64,000 nucleotides of DNA from Magnetovibrio sp. (GTDB lineage Bacteria; Pseudomonadota; Alphaproteobacteria; Rhodospirillales; Casp-alpha2), in the NCBI GenBank assembly GCA_002722175.1, contig PBKU01000050.1, positions 152,106 to 216,105 on the forward strand, in the 5' to 3' direction. Positions 45,833 through 55,051 of the stretch are shown here, piece by piece. Under the pieces are notes generated by a model, which saw only the letters and a list, made by a program, of their open reading frames with translations, searched no databases and was not told where the DNA came from. Made by a program: the position numbers and the translations under genes. How positions within the stretch are numbered: position 1 is the stretch's first letter; each line of letters begins with the position of its first letter.

Positions 45833-45933
45833 TTAAATTTTACCTTTCATTTATTGACGAAATGGCTAGTCCGTGGCATCGTCTAGCTATTACCTTGTTT
45901 GTAGTTTTAAGTGGGTCTTCCTTGGTTGAATAT

Positions 45934-46120
45934 TGCGGGAGAGTCAGTTTATAAGATTTTGCTGGCGCCGAAGGAGCAACCGCCCCGGAAACTCTCAGGC
46001 TCAAGGACCGCAATATGACAAGGCTCTGGAGAGTGGTCGATAGAGAGCAGCTATCGGCCCGCCGAAGAAGAAAGTCAGTTTTTTAGGCTGGGCGAATCTT
46101 TCAGGTTCCGAGACAGAGGG
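45934..46120 (+). promoter_or_regulatory. Tandem glycine riboswitch upstream of gcvTHP
   Basis: Two glycine aptamers lie in series. The first (about 45934-46015) is closed by TTGCGG/CCGCAA and contains GGGAGAGTC, GCGCCGAAGGAGCAA and GGAAACTCTCAGGC. The second (about 46023-46120) is closed by CTCTG/CAGAG and contains GGAGAGTGG, GCCGAAGAAGAAAG and AATCTTTCAGGTTCCGAGAC. These are the standard conserved cores of the glycine riboswitch, which binds glycine cooperatively and activates glycine cleavage genes. gcvT begins 60 bases downstream; the GCGC-GATAA-GCGC hairpin in between could be part of the expression platform. Confidence 0.93.
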
Positions 46121-46179
46121 GGCAGGTAGGTTTGCGCGATAAGCGCTATATCCTGTTCCGTCTTTTGTCAGAGGGCCAA

Positions 46180-47310
46180 ATGGGTAGCATAGAAGAAAAC
46201 GCAAGAATCGAGCGTTTATATTTAGAGAAATTTCATCAAGAACGAGGTGCCAAGATTGTCCCTTTTGCCGGGTATGCAATGCCAGTGCATTATTCGTCGG
46301 GGATCATCGCGGAACATCTGCATACTCGAAAAGCTGCTGCTTTATTTGATATTACGCATATGGGCCAAGCTTTGCTAAAAGGATTGGATCCAGCAAAAGC
46401 CTTAGAATCTCTTGCTCCTAGTAACTTTGTCGAACTAGCGCCTTGGCAAATGTGTTACACTGTTTTGACAAATAATAAGGGTGGAATCCTTGATGACTTT
46501 ATGGTCACAAATTTTGGCAGGTCTCTTTTTTTAATTGTAAATGGCGCGCTTAAGAAAGCAGATTTTTCGTACATTAAAAGAAATGTCAATGCCGATGTTG
46601 AACTTGAAACTCTGGATGAAAGAGCCTTTTTTGCACTTCAAGGACCGCTATCTGAGCAAGTATTATCAAGAGTTTTTCCAGAGGTAAAAGAAATCTTCTT
46701 TTTGTCATCTTTAGAACTAGTATTTCGTGACGCAATTTGTTTTGTCTCTAGATCAGGGTATTCAGGTGAGGATGGATTTGAAATCTCGGTTCCATTCGAC
46801 GTGGCCCATGAATTTGCGGAGATAGTCGAAGCTCAACCGGAAGTGATTATGGCAGGTTTAGGAGCTAGAGATTCGCTGCGCTTGGAAGCAGGGCTTTGCT
46901 TATATGGAAACGATATAAATCAGGAGACGACCCCAATTGAAGCAGGATTACAATGGGTGGTAGGTAAAGAGAGGGTGAAAACAGGTGGTTTCCCAGGAGC
47001 AAACGTTATTATTGATCAAGTTAGACAAGGTCCTTCTCGGCAACGTGTCGGGATTCGTATTTGCGGTCGTGCTATTGCTCGTCAAAACACAGAAATTGAA
47101 TCGGAAACAGGACAAAAAATTGGGTTTGTAACTAGCGGGGGGTTCTGTCCTTCAATGAAAAGTCCTCTCGCTATGGGGTATGTTCAGTCCAGGTTTGCTG
47201 GAGACAATACCAGAGTACGCCTCTTAGTTCGCGGCAAGAAAATTCCTGGGATAATCCAACCGCTGCCTTTTATAAAACATCGTTATGTAAGGTCGTCAGA
47301 AAAAATTTAA
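46180..47310 (+). CDS. gcvT: Glycine cleavage system T protein (aminomethyltransferase)
   Basis: GcvT releases ammonia and transfers the methylene carbon from the lipoyl arm of GcvH to tetrahydrofolate. The 376-residue protein contains KIVPFAGYAMPVHYSSGIIA near the N-terminus, FDITHMGQALLKG, then CYTVLTNNKGGILDDFMVTN, and RSGYSGEDGFEISVPFDVA. The conserved Asp before folate lies in this last region, and SLRLEAGLCLYGNDINQETT follows. The C-terminal barrel has IGFVTSGGFCPSMKSPLAMG. The start is ATG at 46180 with GAGGG four bases upstream; a longer frame into the riboswitch is not likely to be translated. It is under the glycine riboswitch and heads gcvT-gcvH-gcvP. Confidence 0.96.
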   Translation: MGSIEENARIERLYLEKFHQERGAKIVPFAGYAMPVHYSSGIIAEHLHTRKAAALFDITHMGQALLKGLDPAKALESLAPSNFVELAPWQMCYTVLTNNKGGILDDFMVTNFGRSLFLIVNGALKKADFSYIKRNVNADVELETLDERAFFALQGPLSEQVLSRVFPEVKEIFFLSSLELVFRDAICFVSRSGYSGEDGFEISVPFDVAHEFAEIVEAQPEVIMAGLGARDSLRLEAGLCLYGNDINQETTPIEAGLQWVVGKERVKTGGFPGANVIIDQVRQGPSRQRVGIRICGRAIARQNTEIESETGQKIGFVTSGGFCPSMKSPLAMGYVQSRFAGDNTRVRLLVRGKKIPGIIQPLPFIKHRYVRSSEKI

Positions 47311-47324
47311 AGGGGATAAATAAA

Positions 47325-47699
47325 ATGAGCCTAAGCTACACGAAAGATCATGAATGGGTAAGTATTAGTCAAAGCATTGCAACTATAGGCATAAGCGATT
47401 TTGCCCAAGAACAACTTGGGGAAGTTGTTTTTGTTGAGTTGCCTGATCTAGAAAGAAATGTAACTAAAGGCGAATCAGTGGCGGTGGTTGAGTCTGTAAA
47501 AGCAGCGAGCGAGGTGTATTCCCCAGTCGATGGGATAATTACTGAATGCAATGAATCACTCATTGAAGAACCTAAACGACTAAACCTTGACCCTATAGGT
47601 AACGGTTGGATTCTTAAGATTGCTCTTTCGAATCCGGAAGGCTTAAGTGGGCTTATGGATGAAACCCGTTATAAGGAGTATATACAGGGGATAGTATAA
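47325..47699 (+). CDS. gcvH: Glycine cleavage system H protein
   Basis: GcvH is the lipoylated shuttle that carries the aminomethyl group between GcvP, GcvT and the L protein. The 124-residue protein has the lipoyl attachment lysine Lys59 in VVESVKAASEVYSPVDG and the conserved start YTKDHEWVS. IGISDFAQEQLGEVVFVELP and LNLDPIGNGWILKI are also typical. It lies 14 bases after gcvT, and its TAA overlaps the ATG of gcvP by one base, so stoichiometry is likely set by coupling. Confidence 0.97.
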   Translation: MSLSYTKDHEWVSISQSIATIGISDFAQEQLGEVVFVELPDLERNVTKGESVAVVESVKAASEVYSPVDGIITECNESLIEEPKRLNLDPIGNGWILKIALSNPEGLSGLMDETRYKEYIQGIV

Positions 47700-50599
47700 T
47701 GGGAAAAACTACGGCAAAAGGGTCACTGAATAGTTCTTTTCAAAACCGTCATATTGGTCCTCGATCAGAAGATGTGGTCGAAATGCTGCGCGTGGTTGGG
47801 GTGCCGACTCTAGACGCAATGATTGATAAGGCAATTCCTTTTGATATTCGGTCGAACGACTGGTTTTCAGATGGTTCTCGGTCGGAAGAAGATGTTCTCG
47901 TTGAACTTCGTAAAATGGCCTCGAAAAATCAAATAAAAAAATCACTAATTGGAATGGGATACCATGACACTATAACTCCTCCTGTTATCCTGAGGAACAT
48001 GCTCGAGAATCCTGGATGGTATACGGCCTACACTCCTTACCAGCCAGAGATTTCCCAGGGTCGCTTAGAAGCTTTGCTGAACTTCCAACAAGCAGTATGC
48101 GATTTGACAGGGATGGAACTTGCCAATGCGTCCCTCTTAGATGAGGCCACGGCCGGTGCAGAGGCAATGTCAATGATTCGCCGAATCTGCAAGCACCGGG
48201 CTAATTGTTTTTTTGTGGATCATGAGTGTTTTCCGCAGACAATAGCGGTCATTAGAACACGCGCAAACGCCTTGGGTATTGGGGTGAAAGTAGGAAACCC
48301 TTTAACTGACCTTGACCCTGAGAAAGTTTTTGGTGTGTTATTGCAATATCCAGGTTTGGGTGGGGCAATAAAGGATTTCTCCGCAACTGTAAAAAACATT
48401 CATCAAGCCGGAGGGCTTGTTGCCGCCGCAGCTGACCCATTATCATTGGTGCTTATAACGCCTCCAGGAGAATGGGGCGCGGATATTGTTCTTGGGAGTA
48501 CACAGCGTTTCGGGGTTCCACTTGGATTTGGAGGCCCTCATGCTGCTTATTTTGCAACACGGGAAAAATACAAACGATTTATGCCGGGGCGTATAATTGG
48601 AGTATCAATTGATCAGCATGGAAATAAAGCATTACGGATGGCGCTCCAAACTCGCGAACAACATATACGTCGTGAAAAGGCAACTAGCAACGTTTGCACA
48701 GCCCAAGTCTTACTGGCAAATATGGCAGGGATGTTCGCTTTGTGGCACGGTCCCGTTGGTTTGGCTAATATTGCTAACCGAGTATTACAATTAACGTCTA
48801 TGTTAGCCAACGGTCTTTCAAAGCTAGGTTTTACAGTCTGTAACAAAAACTGGTTCGATACATTAGTAGTGGAAACACCATCTGCGAATGATGTTCACAT
48901 TCGAGCAGCTGCTTCAGACTTTAATTTGAGGCGTATAGATAAGAATCATATAGGCCTTTCGCTCAATGAAACGACAACTTCTGATGACGTAATAGATCTT
49001 TTAGGCATAATTTCTGGAAATTTAAACCATGGTTGCGACACTGACTTCCTTGAAAAAAATGAAAAAACCGGGATTCCAAAGACTCTATTGCGATCGTCAA
49101 AGATTTTGCAGCACCCAGTCTTTAATGCGTTTCACTCTGAAACGGGGATGATGCGTTATCTTCGTCGCCTGGAAGACAAGGATTTAGCGCTTAATAGGGC
49201 AATGATTCCTTTGGGATCGTGCACTATGAAATTAAATGCTGCAATAGAAATGATGCCTATAACATGGCCAGAGTTTTCACGTATACATCCGTTTGCACCA
49301 TCTGAACAAACAAAGGGATATCGCGAATTAATTGATAGGCTTGAAAAACAACTTTGTGATATAACGGGGTTTTTTGCGGTTTCACTGCAACCTAATGCGG
49401 GTTCACAAGGAGAGTATTCAGCGCTCCTTGCGATTCTTGCGTATCACAGGGACCGGGGTGAAAAAAATAGAAATGTTTGCTTGATACCGTCGTCGGCTCA
49501 TGGCACTAACCCAGCCAGTGCGGTAATGGCAAATATGAAAGTCGTGATTGTAGAATGCGACAGTTTTGGCAACGTTGATGTTGCAGACTTAAAAGAAAAA
49601 GCGCATCTGCATGCTGATGATTTAGCAGCACTGATGGTAACATATCCCTCAACACATGGGGTTTTTGAAAAAGCGATTAAGGAGATTTGTGAAGTCGTTC
49701 ATGAAAATGGCGGCCTTGTATTTATGGATGGAGCTAACTTGCAAGCTATGGTTTGTCTCTGCAAACCAGGCGAGTTCGGGCCTGATGCTATGCATATGAA
49801 CCTCCACAAGACTTTTTGCATTCCGCATGGTGGGGGTGGACCGGGGGTCGGACCTATTGGTGTTGTCGAACGTCTTGCTCCCTATTTACCTAATCATCCC
49901 TTAGTATATGAAGCAGGACCAGAAACTGGAATTGGAGCAATTAGCGCTGCGCCATGGGGATCTGCTGGCATTTTTCCGATATCATGGACCTATATTGAAT
50001 TGATGGGGACCAAGGGTCTGAGAAAAGCAAGTCAAATAGCCATTCTATCGGCAAATTATATTGCAAGGCGATTGGAGCGGGATGGTGGTTTCAATATCCT
50101 TTTTAAAGGAGAAAGCGGCCTTGTAGCCCATGAATGCATTATTGATACAAGAGATTTACATAAGGTAAGTCATATAAGTGTAAATGATATCTCAAAAAGA
50201 TTAATGGATTATGGCTTCCATGCGCCAACGATGTCGTGGCCGGTCATGCATACGTTAATGGTTGAACCAACAGAATCGGAACCTAAGGAAGAGCTAGATA
50301 GATTTATTGAAGCAATGATCTTAATCCGAAAGGAAATAATGAAAGTGGATTCCGAAGAGTGGCCATTAAGTGATAATCCGCTAGTAAATGCTCCACATAC
50401 AGCAAATATGGTCGTTTCAGATTCTTGGTCGCATCCATATTCTAGAGAAGTTGCTGCGTTTCCAGTTAAGGGACTCGTGGAGAATAAATATTGGCCTGCA
50501 GTTGGCCGTGTTGATAACGAATATGGGGACAAGAACTTGGTTTGCACATGCCCAGCTACTGATGCTTATATAACTCATGTTAAAACTGCGGCAGAGTAG
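47699..50599 (+). CDS. gcvP: Glycine dehydrogenase (decarboxylating), P protein, single chain
   Basis: GcvP is the PLP enzyme that decarboxylates glycine and loads the aminomethyl group onto GcvH. At 966 residues it is the full-length single-chain type, not the GcvPA/PB split. NRHIGPRSEDVVEMLRVVGV opens the protein, GMGYHDTITPPVILRNMLEN and YTPYQPEISQGRLEALLNFQ follow, and HMNLHKTFCIPHGGGGPGVG holds the PLP lysine at about residue 704. AHGTNPASAVMANMKVV and WGSAGIFPISWTYI are near it. It is third in the riboswitch-controlled operon, followed by about 100 bases without an evident terminator before a convergent gene. Confidence 0.97.
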   Translation: MGKTTAKGSLNSSFQNRHIGPRSEDVVEMLRVVGVPTLDAMIDKAIPFDIRSNDWFSDGSRSEEDVLVELRKMASKNQIKKSLIGMGYHDTITPPVILRNMLENPGWYTAYTPYQPEISQGRLEALLNFQQAVCDLTGMELANASLLDEATAGAEAMSMIRRICKHRANCFFVDHECFPQTIAVIRTRANALGIGVKVGNPLTDLDPEKVFGVLLQYPGLGGAIKDFSATVKNIHQAGGLVAAAADPLSLVLITPPGEWGADIVLGSTQRFGVPLGFGGPHAAYFATREKYKRFMPGRIIGVSIDQHGNKALRMALQTREQHIRREKATSNVCTAQVLLANMAGMFALWHGPVGLANIANRVLQLTSMLANGLSKLGFTVCNKNWFDTLVVETPSANDVHIRAAASDFNLRRIDKNHIGLSLNETTTSDDVIDLLGIISGNLNHGCDTDFLEKNEKTGIPKTLLRSSKILQHPVFNAFHSETGMMRYLRRLEDKDLALNRAMIPLGSCTMKLNAAIEMMPITWPEFSRIHPFAPSEQTKGYRELIDRLEKQLCDITGFFAVSLQPNAGSQGEYSALLAILAYHRDRGEKNRNVCLIPSSAHGTNPASAVMANMKVVIVECDSFGNVDVADLKEKAHLHADDLAALMVTYPSTHGVFEKAIKEICEVVHENGGLVFMDGANLQAMVCLCKPGEFGPDAMHMNLHKTFCIPHGGGGPGVGPIGVVERLAPYLPNHPLVYEAGPETGIGAISAAPWGSAGIFPISWTYIELMGTKGLRKASQIAILSANYIARRLERDGGFNILFKGESGLVAHECIIDTRDLHKVSHISVNDISKRLMDYGFHAPTMSWPVMHTLMVEPTESEPKEELDRFIEAMILIRKEIMKVDSEEWPLSDNPLVNAPHTANMVVSDSWSHPYSREVAAFPVKGLVENKYWPAVGRVDNEYGDKNLVCTCPATDAYITHVKTAAE

Positions 50600-50705
50600 C
50601 AAAATTTAAATTTAATATTTACTATCTTCGTGCTTGCTTGGTTTTTGCATCCACTTCAACTATTATCCATTCACGGCCTAGCTGGGGATTGGCACGTTTA
50701 TCAAG

Positions 50706-51749
50706 TTATTTTGACCACCTAAAGCGCGGTAATTGGAATAGTGTAAACGGGCCGACATTTATTAATCCATCCTGAATAATGAGTGGTAATTCCACTTGTT
50801 CAGGATCACCATTGGTTGATTCTTTTGCAAGCATGCGCAATCCAATTTTGATTAGGGGGGCGTCCTGCGGACTAACTATTCCGTTATTTGCCAAGGTATC
50901 GATAGTGTCACTAATTCCACCAACTGACATCGTGAAAGTACCAATTGGTTGTAGTTGATTGGTTAGGGCTATTTTCCCTTTGCCTGATAGGCGTAGTGGC
51001 CCATAGCTGATGAAAAAACGCTCTAATTCAAGAGCTCCCCCAAGTTTTTGCCATTCAAGAAAACCTTTTTTATTTAAGCTTTTGGGTAGTCCAGATATAA
51101 GAGAAAATAAAATCTCAAGTTTCTGAATTTTTTCGCCTAGCGGAGGTTTCAGGCGTTTTGGCAGATTAATGTTATTTATGGTTATTCGGTTATTTGAGTG
51201 AATTTTTCCTGAGTCAAACCGTAATTTTCCGATAATTTCTGGGAAATGTATTGACGTTTCCCCCATTTGAATCACTGTTCCAGAGTTTTTTATTAGTGGT
51301 TGGTATGCAGTTGTATCTTTTGTGAAAACAAATAAGTCCTTCGCACTTTCTCCAAGTCCAAATGTAAACCGATGTTGGCCGCTAAGGTTTATTTCGAGCA
51401 CGGTTGGGGCTGCTGGCTCAACTGAAAACCGGAGGCCTTTTGTGTGCCAGGCACTCTCCCTTTTTTCATCAATAATTGTTAGTGCGGGAGAGCTTAGATT
51501 AATTGTACTGGGAAAGTTAGAACGAGTGAGTGGTGCCAAGGAAATTTTTATATGAGGCATATCTTTCTTACCGTCAACCCAATCCATGATTTTAACTTCA
51601 AGAAATACAGCTAAGGAAAACCAGTAGAAAGACCAGATTGCTCCTATTACAAAAACAAGACTTATTCCGGCAAGCAAAGCAACTAGTTGTCCCTTAATTT
51701 TGAGCAACGTAAGCAGCTGAAATTTTATGCTAGACAAGGAGTGTCTCAT
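50706..51749 (-). CDS. DUF2125 membrane-anchored protein
   Basis: DUF2125 proteins are alphaproteobacterial, with a single N-terminal membrane segment and a large periplasmic beta-rich part; their function is unknown. In this protein of about 347 residues the membrane helix is at about 23-44 (LVALLAGISLVFVIGAIWSF). GKIHSNNRITINNINLPKRL, LGGALELERFFISYGPLRLS and GKGKIALTNQLQPIGTFTMS resemble AsmA-like lipid-transfer repeats. LLIQDGLINVGPFTLFQLP-like sequence ends the protein. I place the start at ATG 51749; a longer frame to 51890 would overlap the divergent permease gene. It is monocistronic. Confidence 0.8.
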   Translation of the reverse strand: MRHSLSSIKFQLLTLLKIKGQLVALLAGISLVFVIGAIWSFYWFSLAVFLEVKIMDWVDGKKDMPHIKISLAPLTRSNFPSTINLSSPALTIIDEKRESAWHTKGLRFSVEPAAPTVLEINLSGQHRFTFGLGESAKDLFVFTKDTTAYQPLIKNSGTVIQMGETSIHFPEIIGKLRFDSGKIHSNNRITINNINLPKRLKPPLGEKIQKLEILFSLISGLPKSLNKKGFLEWQKLGGALELERFFISYGPLRLSGKGKIALTNQLQPIGTFTMSVGGISDTIDTLANNGIVSPQDAPLIKIGLRMLAKESTNGDPEQVELPLIIQDGLINVGPFTLFQLPRFRWSK

Positions 51750-51824
51750 GATAAGAGTATAATATAAAATACTATATTGATGAAGTATTAGAGCTTTACA
51801 TAGAGTAGCATCAAAGGAACGCGT

Positions 51825-52746
51825 GTGCTTAAGAACAACTCGCCTGATCATATAAACGCGCATTCCACGCCCAACGCAGCCATCTGGCATTATGGGGTGC
51901 CAGGTGTGTTTGTTATATTTTGGAGCACTGGTTTTTTAGGGGCAAAATTTGGTTTGCCATATGCAGAACCACTAACTTTTTTGTCTCTTCGTTTTGCAAT
52001 TGTTGCTGTTTTTTTTTTTATTGATTTCTCTGGTTATACCAGCCCGTTGGCCGGGAAAAAAAATGGCTTTGGTTCATGCAGCAATTGTTGGTATTTTGAT
52101 CCATGGTTTCCATCTTGGGGGTGTGTTTTGCGCTCTCTTTCTCGGTGTTTCAACTGGGGTCACAGCGTTGATAGTTAGTGTGCATCCTATTTTAACGGCA
52201 ATATTTTCAGGCCCCATTCTCGGCGAGGGCATAAATTCAAGGCATTGGCTGGGATTGATTCTAGGGTTCCTAGGTATAGGGCTAGTTTTGTTTGATAAAT
52301 TGTTACCACTAGAAGCAAATATTAATGGCATAGTGGCTTGTATTGTTGGTGCTTTAGGCATGACATTTGGGACTTTATATCAGAAGCGCTTTTCTGTTGA
52401 AGATGATTTGTGCACAAGTTCAGTTATACAATTCAGTGCTGCTGCAACCTTACTTTGGCTTTTAGCCTGTGTATTTGAAAGCAGGAATATTGAATGGACT
52501 AACGAATTTCTTTTTGCTTTGGGATGGTTGGTTTTAGTTTTGTCTATCGGGGCAGCTACTTTGCTGTTATTCTTGATACGTATCGGTAGGGTAATTAGGT
52601 TGGTTAGCCTTTTTTATTTAGTACCGCCTTTGGTGGCAGTTGAAGCGTACGTTTTGTTTAATGAGAGTTTAGGATTTACAGCTATCGTCGGAATTATTAT
52701 AACCACGGTTGGTGTATTTTTAGTTGTCAAACAGGGCACACCTTAA
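51825..52746 (+). pseudogene. DMT/EamA-family permease split by a frameshift in an 11-T tract
   Basis: The region codes for a drug/metabolite transporter with ten membrane helices, but in two frames. The first (GTG at 51825, SD AAAGGA) gives GVPGVFVIFWSTGFLGAKFG, then LPYAEPLTFLSLRFAIVAVF. At 52009-52019 lies a run of 11 T. In the current frame the protein leaves the family and stops at 52178. Removing one T continues as FFLLISLVIPARWPGKKMAL, then GILIHGFHLGGVFCALFLGV, through to VFLVVKQGTP at 52746. So one extra T breaks an otherwise complete gene of about 306 codons. It may be an assembly error, a phase-variable tract or transcriptional slippage. Substrate unknown. Confidence 0.85.
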
Positions 52747-52792
52747 CCAAAGGCTGTTTCCCGTGCAACGGTCTGCATAAGAAAACGTTGGA

Positions 52793-54178
52793 TTAGCAAG
52801 CAACTACATTTACGGCTAAACCGCCAAGACTAGTTTCCTTGTATTTCGACTGCATGTCTAACCCTGTCTGCCGCATTGTTTCTACAGCTGTATCAAGAGA
52901 AACATAATGCTTGCCATCCCCTTTTATCGCAAGTGAAGCAGCATTTACAGCTTTAACAGAACCCATAGCATTCCGCTCAATACATGGTATTTGAACCAAG
53001 CCCCCGACTGGGTCACAAGTCATTCCAAGGTGGTGCTCTAAAGCTATTTCAGCAGCATTTTCAATTTGCTCATTAGTGCCTCCAAGGACGGCTGCGAGCC
53101 CTGCTGCTGCCATAGCAGATGCAGATCCAATCTCTCCCTGGCACCCTGCTTCAGCGCCCGATATTGATGCATTAAGCTTTATTAAGCCCCCGATAGCGCT
53201 TGCAGACAGAAGAAAGTCTCTAATGCCAGTTTCATCAGCTCCTGGGCAGAAATTTTCGTAATACTGGATTACTGCCGGGATTACACCTGCAGCACCATTT
53301 GTAGGTGCGGTTACGATAGTTCCACCGGCTGCGTTCTCTTCATTAACAGCAATCGCATAAAGACTGAGCCAGTCCATGCAGTCGTGTGGCATCTTTAGGT
53401 TCTTCCTTTCCTGGTTGATTAGTTCTGAGTAAATTTCGGCAGCGCGCCTCCGCACTTTTAACTTTCCTGGAAGCATCCCCTTATTTTTCATACCGTTTTT
53501 TATACAGGCTTTCATTGTTAACCAAATATAGTTTAAGCGATCGTCGATATCGGTTTTAGGTCGCCTGGACAATTCATTGGCGTAAACCATCTCTGAGATT
53601 GTTTTATTTGCATTATTTCCAAGCACCAACATTTCATCGGCGTTTCTAAAATAGTAGGGAAGTTTTTGAAAGGTACCCTCAGCGTGCTCGCCCCCAACTA
53701 ACATTTCATGTGGGGTAGCGACGAAACCGCCACCTGTAGAATAGTAGATTTGGTCACAAAGTTTTTCGTTTGCAGCGTTTATAGCTTCAAACAGCATGCC
53801 ATTAGAATGGCCAGGGAGGATATGTTCAAAATCAAATATTAGATCAGTATCTTCAGAAAAAACTATTAAGTGTTCATTGTTAAGGTTTAGGCGCTTTTTA
53901 GCTCGGACGCCTTCTACAATTTTTGGTACACAGCTAGGGTCGATAGTGTCGGGTTTTTCTCCTGATAAGCCTAGTATCACTGCAATATCAGTGTTATGCC
54001 CCTTTCCAGTAAATGCGAGGGACCCATGAACAGAAACACGTACACGGGAAACTTTGGATAATAGATTAAGTTCTTTGATACTATTTAGGAATCGTCCAGC
54101 TGCCACCATAGGCCCCACTGTGTGTGAACTGGAAGGGCCAATACCAATTTTGAAAAGATCAAAAACGCTTATTTGCAC
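52793..54178 (-). CDS. sdaA: L-serine ammonia-lyase, iron-sulfur type
   Basis: This enzyme converts L-serine to pyruvate and ammonia using a [4Fe-4S] cluster. The 461-residue single chain starts [20 protein letters not shown], the beta-domain motif, and has [20 protein letters not shown] and [19 protein letters not shown] near the end, the last containing cluster cysteines. [20 protein letters not shown] and [20 protein letters not shown] add the other conserved sites. It belongs beside the glycine cleavage operon in function: serine formed from glycine and C1-THF can be deaminated to pyruvate. The gene is monocistronic; the 197 bases before it hold no recognised element. Confidence 0.95.
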   Translation of the reverse strand: MQISVFDLFKIGIGPSSSHTVGPMVAAGRFLNSIKELNLLSKVSRVRVSVHGSLAFTGKGHNTDIAVILGLSGEKPDTIDPSCVPKIVEGVRAKKRLNLNNEHLIVFSEDTDLIFDFEHILPGHSNGMLFEAINAANEKLCDQIYYSTGGGFVATPHEMLVGGEHAEGTFQKLPYYFRNADEMLVLGNNANKTISEMVYANELSRRPKTDIDDRLNYIWLTMKACIKNGMKNKGMLPGKLKVRRRAAEIYSELINQERKNLKMPHDCMDWLSLYAIAVNEENAAGGTIVTAPTNGAAGVIPAVIQYYENFCPGADETGIRDFLLSASAIGGLIKLNASISGAEAGCQGEIGSASAMAAAGLAAVLGGTNEQIENAAEIALEHHLGMTCDPVGGLVQIPCIERNAMGSVKAVNAASLAIKGDGKHYVSLDTAVETMRQTGLDMQSKYKETSLGGLAVNVVAC

Positions 54179-54375
54179 AAGAGGTCCTCTTCTACGCTTA
54201 ATGTTAGTAGCTCTCTAATTTAGACCGTTATTAACATGGATCAAATAGTTTAAATCATATTTTATTCTGGCATCACGATAATAAAAAACTCTCATTTAAA
54301 ACAGAATGTATTAGCTTTAAGGAATTAATTGGAAAGGTTTTCCTCGGTCACTAAATACTCGTTCTTTTCTGGAAA

Positions 54376-55035
54376 TCAAGGTTTTCCAGTTCTAGGATAT
54401 GCTAGTGCTGCTATGGAGGCTCTTAACTCGTCTATACCACTCCCCTTGGTTGAGCTAGATACAGCAACCTGAGGATGTGCCGCGGTATGTTTTGAGAACG
54501 TTGCTGCAATTTCATTTTTGAGAAGACGTACGCTATTTAGATTAATTTTATCACATTTTGTCAGGATAATTTGGTACGGTTGGGCAGCCTTGTCTAGAAG
54601 TTCCATAGCTTCCATGTCGTTAGGCTTTAAGCCATGCCGAGAATCAATCAACAAAAGGCATCGACGCAGTTGAGCTCGACCACGGAGATAGAGCTTGCAT
54701 AGGTGAGTCCAATTAGCAACAATGTTTCTCGGAGCATTTGCGTAACCATATCCAGGAAGGTCGGTAAGAACAAGTCGTTGACCTAGTAAAAAAAAATTAA
54801 TTTGTTGAGTGCGCCCCGGCGTCTTTGAAGTGCGTGCAAGCCCATTTTGGTTTGTTAAAGCATTGATTAGGCTAGATTTTCCCACGTTAGAACGCCCAGC
54901 AAACGCTACTTCCGGGAGTTTAGAGTTAGGAATTTGATTTTGTTCGGTAGCACTAAGAAGAAACGTACATGATTGTGAAAAAAGCAACCGTCCTTCCCGA
55001 ATTTCTGTTTTGCTAAAGATTTTGGACTTTGTCAT
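54376..55035 (-). CDS. engB: Ribosome biogenesis GTPase YihA/YsxC
   Basis: EngB is a small GTPase needed for 50S ribosomal subunit assembly. The 219 residues have G1 FAGRSNVGKSSLINAL at about 46-61, the G2 threonine in KTPGRTQQINFF, G3 LVLTDLPGYGYANAPRNI and G4 ILTKCDKIN. HGLKPNDMEAMELLDKAAQP is also typical. It is the last gene of the run rpmH-rnpA-yidD-yidC-engB, 16 bases after yidC, the usual alphaproteobacterial order. Confidence 0.95.
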   Translation of the reverse strand: MTKSKIFSKTEIREGRLLFSQSCTFLLSATEQNQIPNSKLPEVAFAGRSNVGKSSLINALTNQNGLARTSKTPGRTQQINFFLLGQRLVLTDLPGYGYANAPRNIVANWTHLCKLYLRGRAQLRRCLLLIDSRHGLKPNDMEAMELLDKAAQPYQIILTKCDKINLNSVRLLKNEIAATFSKHTAAHPQVAVSSSTKGSGIDELRASIAALAYPRTGKP

Positions 55036-55051
55036 TCATTTATATCAAAGC

